Shown here: positions 28,209 through 36,914 of the stretch, piece by piece
Position numbering within the stretch: position 1 is the first letter of the stretch
Layout of the letters: each line of letters begins with the position of its first letter
Source of the DNA: Deltaproteobacteria bacterium
GTDB lineage: Bacteria > Desulfobacterota > Syntrophobacteria > Syntrophobacterales > Syntrophobacteraceae
Direction: 5' to 3'
Assembly (NCBI GenBank): GCA_021780695.1
Contig: JAJXYD010000001.1
Span: 1 to 64,000, forward strand
DNA: 64,000 nt
Notes under the pieces: model-generated
What the model saw: the letters and a program-made list of their open reading frames with translations, nothing else
Databases searched by the model: none
What the model was told of the DNA's origin: nothing
Position numbers and translations under genes: made by a program

Positions 28209-30158
28209 TTATTGCAGGCCGGAGGCGGAACTGCCAGGCAGAGTGTTGGTATGTTCTAGCCATTGCTGAAACATCAGTACGTCCCATAGACAGCTTCCCC
28301 AATTGTGTTTGCCTGAAAGGTGCTCTTGCCAGGTTTTGCGTATGGGAGCCGGGCGGAAAAAGCCTTCCCGGGCAAGCCTGCCTTCGCCAAGCAGCTCCTC
28401 GGCCCACTCTCTTAGGGGACCTCGCAGCCAGCTGTCCAGTGGGATGCCAAAACCCTTCTTGGGCCTGTCGACCAAACTGCGGGGGATGTAGCGATAGAGT
28501 ACTTGTCTGAGCAGGTATTTGCTCTGGCCATGCCTGCGCAGCTTCATGGAAACGGGCAGTCTCCAGGCAAACTCGACCACATTGTGATCGAGCAGAGGGA
28601 TGCGCGTTTCCAGGCTTACCGCCATTGCCGCCCTGTCGATTTTTACAAGTATGCAATCGGGAAGATAGCTGCTTAAATCCACAAACATCATGTGATGCTC
28701 GAAAGAGTCGAGCCTTGCCCATCGCCTGGGATCGTTTGGTACAGTCTCCGGTTCCCGCCCCCCGATCGTTATCAACTCGGGAGACTTCCAGTGCGAAATC
28801 CGGTAATCGTAGAAGAGCTCCCGGGTTGGACTACCAACCAATCCGGCCAGGAAAGCTTTGTCTCTTGAGCCCAGGATTGCCTTCCAGATGGGCTGGGGGA
28901 TCCCTGCAATCCACCGTGCCAGTTGAGATCTCATTGCGGCCGGCAGCCGGCCCACGACCTTCCAGTTTCGGTTTGCGCTTCTGTAGTTGCTATATCCCCC
29001 AAACAACTCGTCTCCCGCATCTCCGGATAGCGACACGCTAACTTGTTCGCGCGCCAATTTGGTCAGCAGAAGCGTTGGGAGCTGGGAATTGTCTGAAAAG
29101 GGCTCGTCAAAAACAAGAGGCAAGGCGGGGATTAAGTCCAGCGCGTCCTCGGCCGTGACGTACAAGTCGTTGTGATCGGTTCCCAGGTGGCCGGCCACCG
29201 CTCTTGCGTGCCTTGCCTCGTCGTGGCAAGGATCCCTAAAGCCAATGGTGAAGGTCTTTACGGGTCGGCAGGATTGGGCCTGCATGATGGCCACTATTGT
29301 GGAAGAATCTATGCCTCCGGAAAGAAAGGCTCCCAGAGCCACATCGGCAACCATCTGCCGGCGCACCGCCTTTCGTAAAAGTCCATCGAGCGCTTCTGCG
29401 GCCTCTTGCTTGCTGCACTCCAAAGGAGCTCTCTGCCCTTGTTCGGCAATGTCCTTGAGCGACCAGTAGAGCTTGGGTTTGGGCCATTCGTTTGCCTTGC
29501 ACGTCTTAACATGCAGTGCAACCAGGGAGCCTGGCGGAAGCTTTTTAATTCCCCGGTAGATCGAGTGGGGCGCGGGAATATAGTTGTAGCGAAAAAGAAG
29601 CGGTAAAACGTTCCGGTCGATCTCCTCGGCGAATAAAGGATAGCTTCTCAGGGCCTTTAGCTGTGAGCCGAAAAGAAAATCCTTGCCGCTCCAGCCGTAG
29701 TAGAGAGGTTTTTCCCCAATACGGTCCCGGGCCAATGTCAATATGTGATTGGAGCAGTCCCATAGCGCCAGGGCGAACATCCCAACAGTGCTCCTAAGGG
29801 CCTTTTCCACTCCCCAGGCCGCGCACGCTTCCAGTAAAGTTTCGGTATCCGAATGCCCGCGCCAATTTATTTGAGAATCGAGTTCTTTTCGCAAATCGAG
29901 ATGGTTGTATATCTCGCCATTAAAAACCATAACATAACGTCTATTAAGCGACATCATGGGCTGATGGCCCGCTTTGGATAAGTCCAGAATCGAGAGGCGG
30001 CGGTGCGAAAGCCCCACACCGGCTGCCTCATCGGCCCAAACCCCCGAGTCATCGGGGCCGCGAAAACGGATGGCGTTGCCCATTTGCTTGAGAACAGCCG
30101 GCCACTTTTCAAAAGAAATAATATCGGATTTTATGATAAATCCGGCGATGCCGCACAT
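28209..30158 (-). CDS. asnB: Asparagine synthase (glutamine-hydrolysing) family amidotransferase
   Basis: About 649 residues. It begins MCGIAGF with the N-terminal nucleophile cysteine, followed by the glutaminase landmarks (RFRGPDDSG, HRRLSILDLS, FNGEIYNH) and the synthetase domain with the pyrophosphate loop ALGAFLSGGIDSSTI and SLSGDAGDELFGGY. In polysaccharide clusters such enzymes amidate uronic acids rather than aspartate. The WbpA/B/D/E-type genes around it suggest a uronamide in the repeat unit; this is inference. AAGGAG precedes the start at 30158. Confidence 0.92.
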   Translation of the reverse strand: MCGIAGFIIKSDIISFEKWPAVLKQMGNAIRFRGPDDSGVWADEAAGVGLSHRRLSILDLSKAGHQPMMSLNRRYVMVFNGEIYNHLDLRKELDSQINWRGHSDTETLLEACAAWGVEKALRSTVGMFALALWDCSNHILTLARDRIGEKPLYYGWSGKDFLFGSQLKALRSYPLFAEEIDRNVLPLLFRYNYIPAPHSIYRGIKKLPPGSLVALHVKTCKANEWPKPKLYWSLKDIAEQGQRAPLECSKQEAAEALDGLLRKAVRRQMVADVALGAFLSGGIDSSTIVAIMQAQSCRPVKTFTIGFRDPCHDEARHARAVAGHLGTDHNDLYVTAEDALDLIPALPLVFDEPFSDNSQLPTLLLTKLAREQVSVSLSGDAGDELFGGYSNYRSANRNWKVVGRLPAAMRSQLARWIAGIPQPIWKAILGSRDKAFLAGLVGSPTRELFYDYRISHWKSPELITIGGREPETVPNDPRRWARLDSFEHHMMFVDLSSYLPDCILVKIDRAAMAVSLETRIPLLDHNVVEFAWRLPVSMKLRRHGQSKYLLRQVLYRYIPRSLVDRPKKGFGIPLDSWLRGPLREWAEELLGEGRLAREGFFRPAPIRKTWQEHLSGKHNWGSCLWDVLMFQQWLEHTNTLPGSSASGLQ

Positions 30159-30263
30159 AAAACCGTTTCTCCTTAAAAAGGCCCCGTCGGGAAGCGTTTC
30201 CAAAAGAGCTCAAGGGCGCATGCGCCTCACTGACCCGTTTGCGAACCAATATTCCAATGGATC

Positions 30264-31799
30264 CTATAAATGGCCCGAGGCTGAAATAAACCGTTTTAGT
30301 CTAAGGGCCGGGGCCATTAAAAAAGCAGGTGCAATCCGTTGGGCCATCGCCCAATCGCGATCTTCCATCATGATCAAATGGAGCGTAAGGAAAACCAAAG
30401 CTCCCAAAAAGAGGCAGACTGCGATTACCGGTATGGACGAAGAGAAAGTCTGCGCCACTACGACGATTATTGCCGCGGGAAGGAAACTGTAGAAAATGAT
30501 TTGGAAATCACCTAAAGATATTCTCGTTTGTATAATTTCTTTTAGCAAAAAGCGGGCAACCATGGTTGCGCAAATAAATGTAATGAGCTGAGACCAGGCT
30601 GTGCCGGATTGTCCGAAAAGAGAGATAAGAAGTATGCTCGCCACGGGGTTTATGATTCCTGGAATCGCATCTATTAAGAGTGTCTTAAGGGGGGAGCCGA
30701 GCACAAAAACCATCAGACCTCCTAACAGAGTGGACAAAAAGTATGCGGCCCGCGAGATTGCGAGTATAGCCAGGATCGGCCAATACCTGGAGTAGCGGCT
30801 GCCCCCGAAAAGAGTCATCAAAAAGGGGCTGGCGCACGCGATGGCAAGACATGGCGGCGTTATGACCATTACCCCGTAGCGGGCGACTTTGGAATAGGCG
30901 CTTATAAGGGCTTGCTCGTGCTTCCCTGCGGTTTCGGCAAGTTTTATGAGCATCGGGGTCTCAATGGACTCGCCGTACAAATTGATGTAGTCGGTAAATT
31001 TTCTTGCAATTCCGTATCCGGCAAAGACCGCCGGTGGCAGCAGGATGCCTGTAATCAACCTGTCGGATTCCTGAAGGGCAAAGAGCATCACGGCGCGTAA
31101 ATAGAAGGGAAAGGAGTATTTCAGGGTCTTTGACCAATGCGGCATTCTACCCTTTGCAAACAGAACATCCCGAAGCCCGGCGAAATTAACGCAGCCTTGC
31201 AGAAAGGGTCCAAGTCCCAGCCCGATTAAATATCCCTTTACTCCAAAAAACAGGTAGAGTGTGGTCGAGCAGACTATGAGCGCTATTCCGCCCGCGAGTT
31301 TGGCCAGGCTCGTCAGTCCAAAACGCCTGAGGGCCTGGGAGTTTAGCGCCAAACCATCGGATACGGAGGCAAAAAATGACCCCGGGAGCATCAATAGAAT
31401 CGCCAACGCATACGCATCGGTCTTAAGAAACAGCCTGGAAATCAGCCCCGCGCTGATGGCCACTGCTAATGAGGCCGCTCCTGCGAATGCAAGGCGATTT
31501 ACGAGGACAAATCTCATGAGCCCCACGGCTGTTTCCTTTTCCCCTCTGCTTATTAAAGCTGGAACTTTTTGCACCAGGGTGGCGTATATGCCAAAATCGC
31601 TAAGCACCCTCACTACTGAATTTACAACCCCATAGACCATTATCAGGGCAAACAGGGTAGTGGAAAGGGTTCTGGCCAGGTACATGTTGAAGCCAAGCGA
31701 AAAGGCCGTAAGCAGAGCTTGGGAAGATAAAACCTTGAGGCTAGACGAGGCGATAAATAGGGCGTCGTCTCTTCCTGTTTGAGTTTTCCCAAAAGCCAA
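30264..31799 (-). CDS. Wzx-like polysaccharide flippase (MOP superfamily)
   Basis: 511 residues with twelve or more hydrophobic segments: an N-terminal SSSLKVLSSQALLTAF, VVRVLSDFGIYATLVQ, and a central VFAGYGIARKFTDYINLYG. The pattern matches the polysaccharide biosynthesis/export family that flips lipid-linked repeats across the inner membrane. The TTG start has AGGAG upstream. Together with the Wzy-like gene it points to a Wzx/Wzy-dependent polymer. No Wza, Wzc or Wzz gene is seen in the window. Confidence 0.87.
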   Translation of the reverse strand: MAFGKTQTGRDDALFIASSSLKVLSSQALLTAFSLGFNMYLARTLSTTLFALIMVYGVVNSVVRVLSDFGIYATLVQKVPALISRGEKETAVGLMRFVLVNRLAFAGAASLAVAISAGLISRLFLKTDAYALAILLMLPGSFFASVSDGLALNSQALRRFGLTSLAKLAGGIALIVCSTTLYLFFGVKGYLIGLGLGPFLQGCVNFAGLRDVLFAKGRMPHWSKTLKYSFPFYLRAVMLFALQESDRLITGILLPPAVFAGYGIARKFTDYINLYGESIETPMLIKLAETAGKHEQALISAYSKVARYGVMVITPPCLAIACASPFLMTLFGGSRYSRYWPILAILAISRAAYFLSTLLGGLMVFVLGSPLKTLLIDAIPGIINPVASILLISLFGQSGTAWSQLITFICATMVARFLLKEIIQTRISLGDFQIIFYSFLPAAIIVVVAQTFSSSIPVIAVCLFLGALVFLTLHLIMMEDRDWAMAQRIAPAFLMAPALRLKRFISASGHL

Positions 31800-31945
31800 A
31801 CCCCATCTCCTAAGATCTCTTATGCGGGCATAGAGTAAGCCCCGTTAGGGTGTTTATCGGGCAGAGCGGGGGATGGAGACAAAAGAGGCCGATTTAATGG
31901 GCCATGATTGCATGACATGGATCGGGGAAAAATAGCCTTTTTATC

Positions 31946-31968
31946 GGGCGGGGCTTAAAACCCCGCCC
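31946..31968. repeat. GC-rich hairpin
   Basis: GGGCGGGG and CCCCGCCC pair perfectly around CTTAAAA between the flippase and beta-helix genes. No T-run follows on either strand, so it is not a standard terminator. TTATCGGGC recurs about 90 bases to the left. The remaining bases between 31800 and 32091 show no gene. Confidence 0.4.
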
Positions 31969-32091
31969 TTACGCTCAGCTCTCTTATGCGATAACCCAGT
32001 GGGCAGACGCGAAGCTTTGCCCGCCCGGAAGGTCTTTTTTAAAAAAATCGGATATAGGCTTTTAGCTTATCAGCCCCGCAAATGGCGGCCT

Positions 32092-33345
32092 CTATTGCAC
32101 TATTAAATGCAACCCTTGGGGGGCCGTTAGCGTTTGCGGCATCGCATAGCAGCCAAGGTCTACACTGCTTGGGCTTCGAGCCGCACCGCTTAGATCATAG
32201 GCCGGGGTATACTCGGCATAACCCGATCCGATCGCGGGAGACCCGGCCTCGAGATGGTAGGTAGATGTGAGCAGTGGATTGGAGGCTAGATTGTTAGAGT
32301 AGGTATTGGCCGCGCCGGTCTCATCATTTGTGCCGATCGCCCCTGAAGGGTTTCCGTAGCTGATATTGTTGCGAACTATGTGCTTGCCCCCGTCGGTAAG
32401 ATAGTCGATGTCCTGACTCGTTGTCGCATCGGCGGCGTTGTTGTCGTACATAACGTTATTTTGCACCGTGTCGCCCACCTCGTAGCCTGTGGTTTCGCCC
32501 CACATCAAAATGGCTCCGCGATATTTTTCTGAGGCTATGGTGTTGTTTGTTATTATGTTGTAGCCGGCCGCACTGTCGTAGCCGGCAAGCTGAATGCCGA
32601 AGGAAGCGTTGCCGTAGATGAGGTTGTTTTGGATGGTGGAGTGATTGCTGCAAAAATAAATGCCCTGGTCGCTGGCGTTGTCGGCCAAGGTGAGTCTGCC
32701 GTTTTGGTAGATAATGTTGCTGTCCAACAAAATGCCGGTAGTGCCGGGGGCTGAATAGATTCCATCCATCCCCTGGTTGGAGGAGTCCGGTGCTGCATTG
32801 CCGTTGTTATGGATAGTGCAGTTCTTTACGCTTACGTTGCTGCCAAAAATCATCATTCCGTGGGTGCCGTAATTTTGAATGTCAAAACCTATAAAAGTGG
32901 CGTAGTTCGCCTCCAGGTAGACCCCTGTGCCGTCGCCCCCCGAACTCTTGGATCCGTCTATGATTGCCTTGCCGTAATCTTGGGCCTCGATGGTGATCGG
33001 GTGGTCTGAGGTGCCGCTGGTTGCAATGCGCCAGTAGACTCCCGGCTGATTTGCTCCGTCGCTTTCGTAATAGGTCCCGTCTGCAACCATGATCGTATCG
33101 CCCGGTTTGAGCGCTATGTTATTTACCGCGTAGTCGATGGAGCCGCAAGGCGCCGAGGAGCTGCACGGGTTTGAGTCCTTTCCCGAAGTCGATACGTAGT
33201 AGGTAGCGGCATGGGCAATGGGGGCCGCTGCAATCAAACACGCTCCCAAGAGCGGCGCTATTATCAAGCTTTGCCCGAACTTGCCTGAAAAAAAACAGAG
33301 CAGTAGCTCCCGAACCCTTGCGATGGTAAAATTGTGTGACATCAT
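32092..33345 (-). CDS. Exported right-handed parallel beta-helix protein
   Basis: About 417 residues. A long N-terminal region ends in a hydrophobic segment and a signal-peptidase-like site (APIAHA before ATYYVST), near residue 46. The mature part has YVSTSGKDSNPCSSSAPCGSI, a motif typical of exported beta-helix proteins, and then many short N-rich turns (VSVKNCTIHNNGN, NNLIYGNASFGIQLAG, NIITNNTIAS). These folds occur in polysaccharide lyases, epimerases and surface adhesins; I see no decisive catalytic residues. Its place at the end of the cluster suggests action on the exported polymer. Confidence 0.8.
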   Translation of the reverse strand: MMSHNFTIARVRELLLCFFSGKFGQSLIIAPLLGACLIAAAPIAHAATYYVSTSGKDSNPCSSSAPCGSIDYAVNNIALKPGDTIMVADGTYYESDGANQPGVYWRIATSGTSDHPITIEAQDYGKAIIDGSKSSGGDGTGVYLEANYATFIGFDIQNYGTHGMMIFGSNVSVKNCTIHNNGNAAPDSSNQGMDGIYSAPGTTGILLDSNIIYQNGRLTLADNASDQGIYFCSNHSTIQNNLIYGNASFGIQLAGYDSAAGYNIITNNTIASEKYRGAILMWGETTGYEVGDTVQNNVMYDNNAADATTSQDIDYLTDGGKHIVRNNISYGNPSGAIGTNDETGAANTYSNNLASNPLLTSTYHLEAGSPAIGSGYAEYTPAYDLSGAARSPSSVDLGCYAMPQTLTAPQGLHLIVQ

Positions 33346-33723
33346 AGAGCCTTTCAAATCCCGGGAAAGTCAAGGTGCAGGCCCTTAAGCTGACCTGTCC
33401 TTCCCTGGCGAGGCGAATCCCTTTCACCTGCCTTCGCGGCCTGGTCCATGTTCCTTTGCTTTCCATTTTTTGCGGTATGAGAAGGATTACGTCGCAAAGA
33501 GCAAAAAATGAACCAGATACGCTCGGATTTATGATGGCTCTTTGTTTTATTGCATCGATCAAGACATTTCTTTGAAAATAACAGTAAGGGCGCGATAAGG
33601 TCGGTCGAATTAAATTCGCTCGCTCAAGGTGCCCAAGGCCGCCTTCTTTGGCTCCTGCGGCCTCGTATGTTTTCGCATACAACAGTGAATGGTTTTGGCG
33701 CCATTAAAGATAACCGGTAGTCT
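33346..33723. other. Gene-free stretch between beta-helix gene and MITE copy 4
   Basis: No convincing gene. Reading frames on both strands lack motifs and ribosome binding sites. The last part was the original 3' continuation of the gene at 33930 before MITE insertion. Confidence 0.3.
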
Positions 33724-33735
33724 CCCTCTTCCCCC

Positions 33736-33946
33736 CAATGTTGTTGATTTAGGCTCACGCGAAGACGCGAAGACGCGAAAAAAAGATATCAAAGAAACAC
33801 AATAGGAAAGGTGTCCGGATTGACCTGAGCGATCCAGGCTTGAATTAGCCACCCAAGACCAGTGCGAAATCGCACTTTCCCCGGGTTCAATTTTCGCGGC
33901 TTCGCGTCTTCGCGTGGGACAAACAGAGATTAAGTCAACAGTATTG
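33736..33946 (+). mobile_element. MITE-like element, copy 4 (intact, with 12-bp target duplication)
   Basis: 211 bases, the best-preserved copy. The left end is CAATGTTGTTGATTTAGG and the right end is the inverse of CAATACTGTTGACTTAAT. CCCTCTTCCCCC occurs directly on both sides (33724-33735 and 33947-33958), a 12-base target duplication. Inner repeats CACGCGAAGACGCGAA and the inverse give a long foldable structure with a perfect 7-bp hairpin in the centre. It is non-coding. Its right end provides the last four codons and the stop codon of the minus-strand gene at 33930. The long duplication and the ends would fit mobilisation by an IS4-type transposase; that assignment is tentative. Confidence 0.9.
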
Positions 33947-34871
33947 CCCTCTTCCCCCTGGCAGATGAAATCCCGGGGGGCGATTTTCCCATTCCGCCCC
34001 CATCACCTGCCATGTTTAAAAACGACCAGGCGCTTTGGTGGTGTGTCGCTGGCGCGGCTGCTTCCCTGCGGCGCCTTCGGAACTCCTTTAAGGTTTGAGG
34101 GTTGCAAAAACGCCACCTGAGCGGGCAATACGCCAGATAGAGCCGGCCTCTAAGGTTAAGAGGCTCCTCGCTGTCGTATCCGTAGACGATGCTGCCTCCA
34201 AAACGCTCCTTGAAACTATTAATCTGAAGGAGTTTTCGATCCTCAGTGCCTGAATACCAGCCTCCGAAATCATAAAATCGATATCCTTGCTCTTTTAACG
34301 AGACCATGTCCTGGAAATGCAGAAGTCGATTGGCACGGCTGATAAGATTGCAGGTCGTTTTATTCTGGTTCCAACGGCGCCCCGATGCTGAAAGAAGCGC
34401 CATGGCCCGGCCATGTTGCCTGTGGGTAAGGTAGGCGTGCCAGACAAGGCTTTTGCCCTTTGATTTTGCCTCGGAGAGCCCTAAAAGCCCGTATCTGTCA
34501 AATAAGGCCAGACGTTGGAAGGTGGCAGTTGAAAGCCCGAAGGCGGTTGCGAAATCGTTATAAAAAGTAACAAATTCTTTAATGTTTTGAGGCGTTGGAT
34601 TTCTATAATAGACACACTCAGTCCCATCGTTGGTTTCAGCACGGCGAATCTGACGTACCGTCATAGTGTCCATGTTCTCCAACAGAATCTTCGAAGAGAT
34701 AGCCAGATTTATTAGAATTGTATAACTGTATAGCCATCTTTTTGGATTGAAAGGCCTGCTTCTAGAATAAGATACGATAATGTCGGCATTGGGAATATCG
34801 AAGTTAATATCGTCATCAAACCATATTTCGATAACTTTAATAATGCCGTTGCAATAGTAAGTATTTAGCAT
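33930..34871 (-). CDS. FemAB/GNAT-like acyltransferase family protein, 3' end rewritten by MITE
   Basis: 313 residues. The central half resembles FemAB/GNAT-type proteins: YYRNPTPQNIKEFVTFYNDFA, LVWHAYLTHRQHGRAMALLSAS, RANRLLHFQDM and YRFYDFGGWYSG. Such proteins transfer an acyl or aminoacyl group to cell-wall or surface-glycan precursors. The N-terminal third is AT-rich; no clear ribosome binding site precedes the ATG at 34871. The last four codons (Ile-Leu-Leu-Thr) and stop lie in MITE copy 4. Rejoining the sequence across one target duplication gives an alternative end Glu-Thr-Thr-Gly-Tyr-Leu-stop, so the insertion changed only the tail. The function of this member is unknown. Confidence 0.7.
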   Translation of the reverse strand: MLNTYYCNGIIKVIEIWFDDDINFDIPNADIIVSYSRSRPFNPKRWLYSYTILINLAISSKILLENMDTMTVRQIRRAETNDGTECVYYRNPTPQNIKEFVTFYNDFATAFGLSTATFQRLALFDRYGLLGLSEAKSKGKSLVWHAYLTHRQHGRAMALLSASGRRWNQNKTTCNLISRANRLLHFQDMVSLKEQGYRFYDFGGWYSGTEDRKLLQINSFKERFGGSIVYGYDSEEPLNLRGRLYLAYCPLRWRFCNPQTLKEFRRRRREAAAPATHHQSAWSFLNMAGDGGGMGKSPPGISSARGKRAILLT

Positions 34872-35616
34872 ATCAATATTTTAGGTATGTTTGATAATGT
34901 TTTTATAAAGCTCCGCCAACTCGGTTCCTTGAACCTTCATAAAGTAATAAAAATATGGTCGTTTGATAATAATGTTGTACTATCGTCAAATAATACCTTT
35001 TGGATGCAAATCTGTAGGTTGGATGAAATTTTAAAACATAACAGATATTAAAACCTGTAGATCCAAATTCAAGCGGTGAGTGAAGTGGGGAGAAAAGGGG
35101 TGAGCGATCTTGCTGGAAAGATTATTGTATGAGGTAAATCGGATGGTTATGAAAGGCTCTTGCCCGATGATGTCAAAATGTGTGGGAAAAGCAGAGCTCT
35201 GGCCCCGAAAAATCGGCGACTCATCCCCTAAGATCAGTGCCCCTCGGTTTCCTGTGGGCTCACATTTTTCCCAGATGTTTGAGAAGGCAACAAAGATTAT
35301 AATTACATTGTCGGAGGAGAAAAATTGAGGGGCTTGGGATGGACTAGAGCGAGGTTTTGTATTATAGCTATCCCTTTGTTACTTTGAAGTGAAGGGGTCG
35401 GGCCCATTCGGCTTCGAGATCGAGTGGCCTGGAATTTAAACGCGGGTTCTCCAGGGAATTTATATTTCCGGCCGGAAGAACTTTGCTCCGGCGGAGGAAC
35501 GGCTAAAAAAGTTTTCAAAAGGCTGTTCTTTTGGGGCAGCCTTTATCTTTTAGGGCGATTATCTCGCAGACAATTTTCTTTGCGGGTTCCTACGCCTTTT
35601 TTATGGAGAAAAAGCG
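34872..35616. other. Long intergenic region ahead of thiC-family gene
   Basis: No credible gene. The first 200 bases are AT-rich. A stem (AAAGGCTG at 35518-35525 with CAGCCTTT at 35537-35544) followed by ATCTTTT could be an attenuator or terminator about 70 bases ahead of the thiC-family start. I looked for the conserved core of a TPP riboswitch and did not find it. Confidence 0.4.
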
Positions 35617-36891
35617 ATGGCTACGCAGCTTGAATCAGCCAGGGCAGGAATAGTAACCGAAGAGATGATAAAGGCGGTCCAAAACGAACCGGTTTCCGCC
35701 GAACAGCTAAGAGAGTCGATCGCCGCAAGGGTGGCCGTTCTTCCAAAGAATGTCAAGCATTTGCTCGCGGTTCCAAAGGCTATTGGCAAAGGCCTCAAGA
35801 CCAAGGTCAATGCCAACCTTGGGACGAGCGGGGAATGTTGCTCGATGGACGTGGAAAAGGAAAAGCTCGATGCCGCCATTAAGGCCGGCGCCGATTCCAT
35901 AATGGATCTGTCGACCGGCAGGGAGCTGCCGGCCTTTAGAAAATTTTACCTCGAAAATTCTCCCGTAATTGTCGGATGCGTTCCCATCTATTGGTTGGCC
36001 GCCGAAATGGTGGGCCAGCACAGATCCCTTGATACGATGAAAGCCGAAGAGCTTCTAAGAACCATTGAGGACCAGTGTGCCCAGGGGATCGACTATATCA
36101 CCGTCCATTGCGGCGTGACTCTGGATTCGGTCAAAAAACTCGAAAGCTATGAGCGCATCATGCCCTGTGTCAGCCGCGGCGGTTCGATCTTGATGAACTG
36201 GATGCGCAGAAACCGCGCCCAAAACCCGCTTTTCGAATATTTTGACGATCTTTTGGACATAGCCTACAAATATGACGTAACTCTTAGCCTGGGTGACGGC
36301 TTCAGGCCGGGGGCGATAAATGACGCAACCGACGGGCCCCAGCTCGAAGAGTTGATGATCCTTGGCGAACTGGCTAAAAGGGCGAGCAAAAGAAACGTGC
36401 AGGTCATGATCGAGGGGCCAGGCCATGTGCCCCTTAACCAGATTACGGCAAATATACTGCTGCAAAAACGGCTTTGCGAGGGGGCTCCCTTCTACATCCT
36501 GGGACCGCTTCCAACCGATATCGCCGCGGGCTACGACCATATTACCGCCGCCATAGGGGGGGCGATCGCCGGGGCCGCCGGGGCCGATTATCTCTGCTAT
36601 GTCACGCCTGCCGAACACCTGGGCCTGCCAACCGCCGATGATGTCTACCAGGGGGTTATGGCCTCACGCATTGCCGGCCATGTGGCCGATATCGCCAAGG
36701 GACTTCCAGGGGCCGCGGAGGCCGACAAACGCATGTCGATCGCCCGGCGGGACCTGGACTGGGAAGCCATGGTCCGTGAGGCAATCGACCCGGAACTTGT
36801 GAAAAGAAGGCTGCAGATAACCCAGGATCGCGAAGGCTGCTCGATGTGCGGCAAACTCTGCGCCGTAAAGATCAGCAGAGGCCTTGATTGA
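35617..36891 (+). CDS. thiC: ThiC/BzaF-family radical SAM enzyme
   Basis: 424 residues, the short form of the family. Landmarks: KVNANLGTS, DLSTGRELPAFRKFYLENS, YITVHCGVT, MIEGPGHVPLNQI and LGPLPTDIAAGYDHI. The C-terminal cluster motif is Cys408-x2-Cys411-x3-Cys415 (CSMCGKLCAVK). ThiC turns aminoimidazole ribotide into the thiamine pyrimidine; the paralogue BzaF turns it into 5-hydroxybenzimidazole, a cobamide lower ligand, in anaerobic deltaproteobacteria. Corrin genes lie 2.6 kb away and no TPP riboswitch is visible, so BzaF is a real alternative. A weak ribosome binding site precedes the ATG. Confidence 0.85.
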   Translation: MATQLESARAGIVTEEMIKAVQNEPVSAEQLRESIAARVAVLPKNVKHLLAVPKAIGKGLKTKVNANLGTSGECCSMDVEKEKLDAAIKAGADSIMDLSTGRELPAFRKFYLENSPVIVGCVPIYWLAAEMVGQHRSLDTMKAEELLRTIEDQCAQGIDYITVHCGVTLDSVKKLESYERIMPCVSRGGSILMNWMRRNRAQNPLFEYFDDLLDIAYKYDVTLSLGDGFRPGAINDATDGPQLEELMILGELAKRASKRNVQVMIEGPGHVPLNQITANILLQKRLCEGAPFYILGPLPTDIAAGYDHITAAIGGAIAGAAGADYLCYVTPAEHLGLPTADDVYQGVMASRIAGHVADIAKGLPGAAEADKRMSIARRDLDWEAMVREAIDPELVKRRLQITQDREGCSMCGKLCAVKISRGLD

Positions 36892-36914
36892 AACCGGATC
36901 TGGTTTGCGTTCTC

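Noticed and set aside
33119-33682. Minus-strand frame overlapping the beta-helix gene start
   Set aside because: Most of it is a shadow of the beta-helix gene in another frame; no motif or start signal.
34872-35616. TPP riboswitch ahead of the thiC-family gene
   Set aside because: The conserved CUGAGA and downstream core were not found; only an attenuator-like stem is visible.
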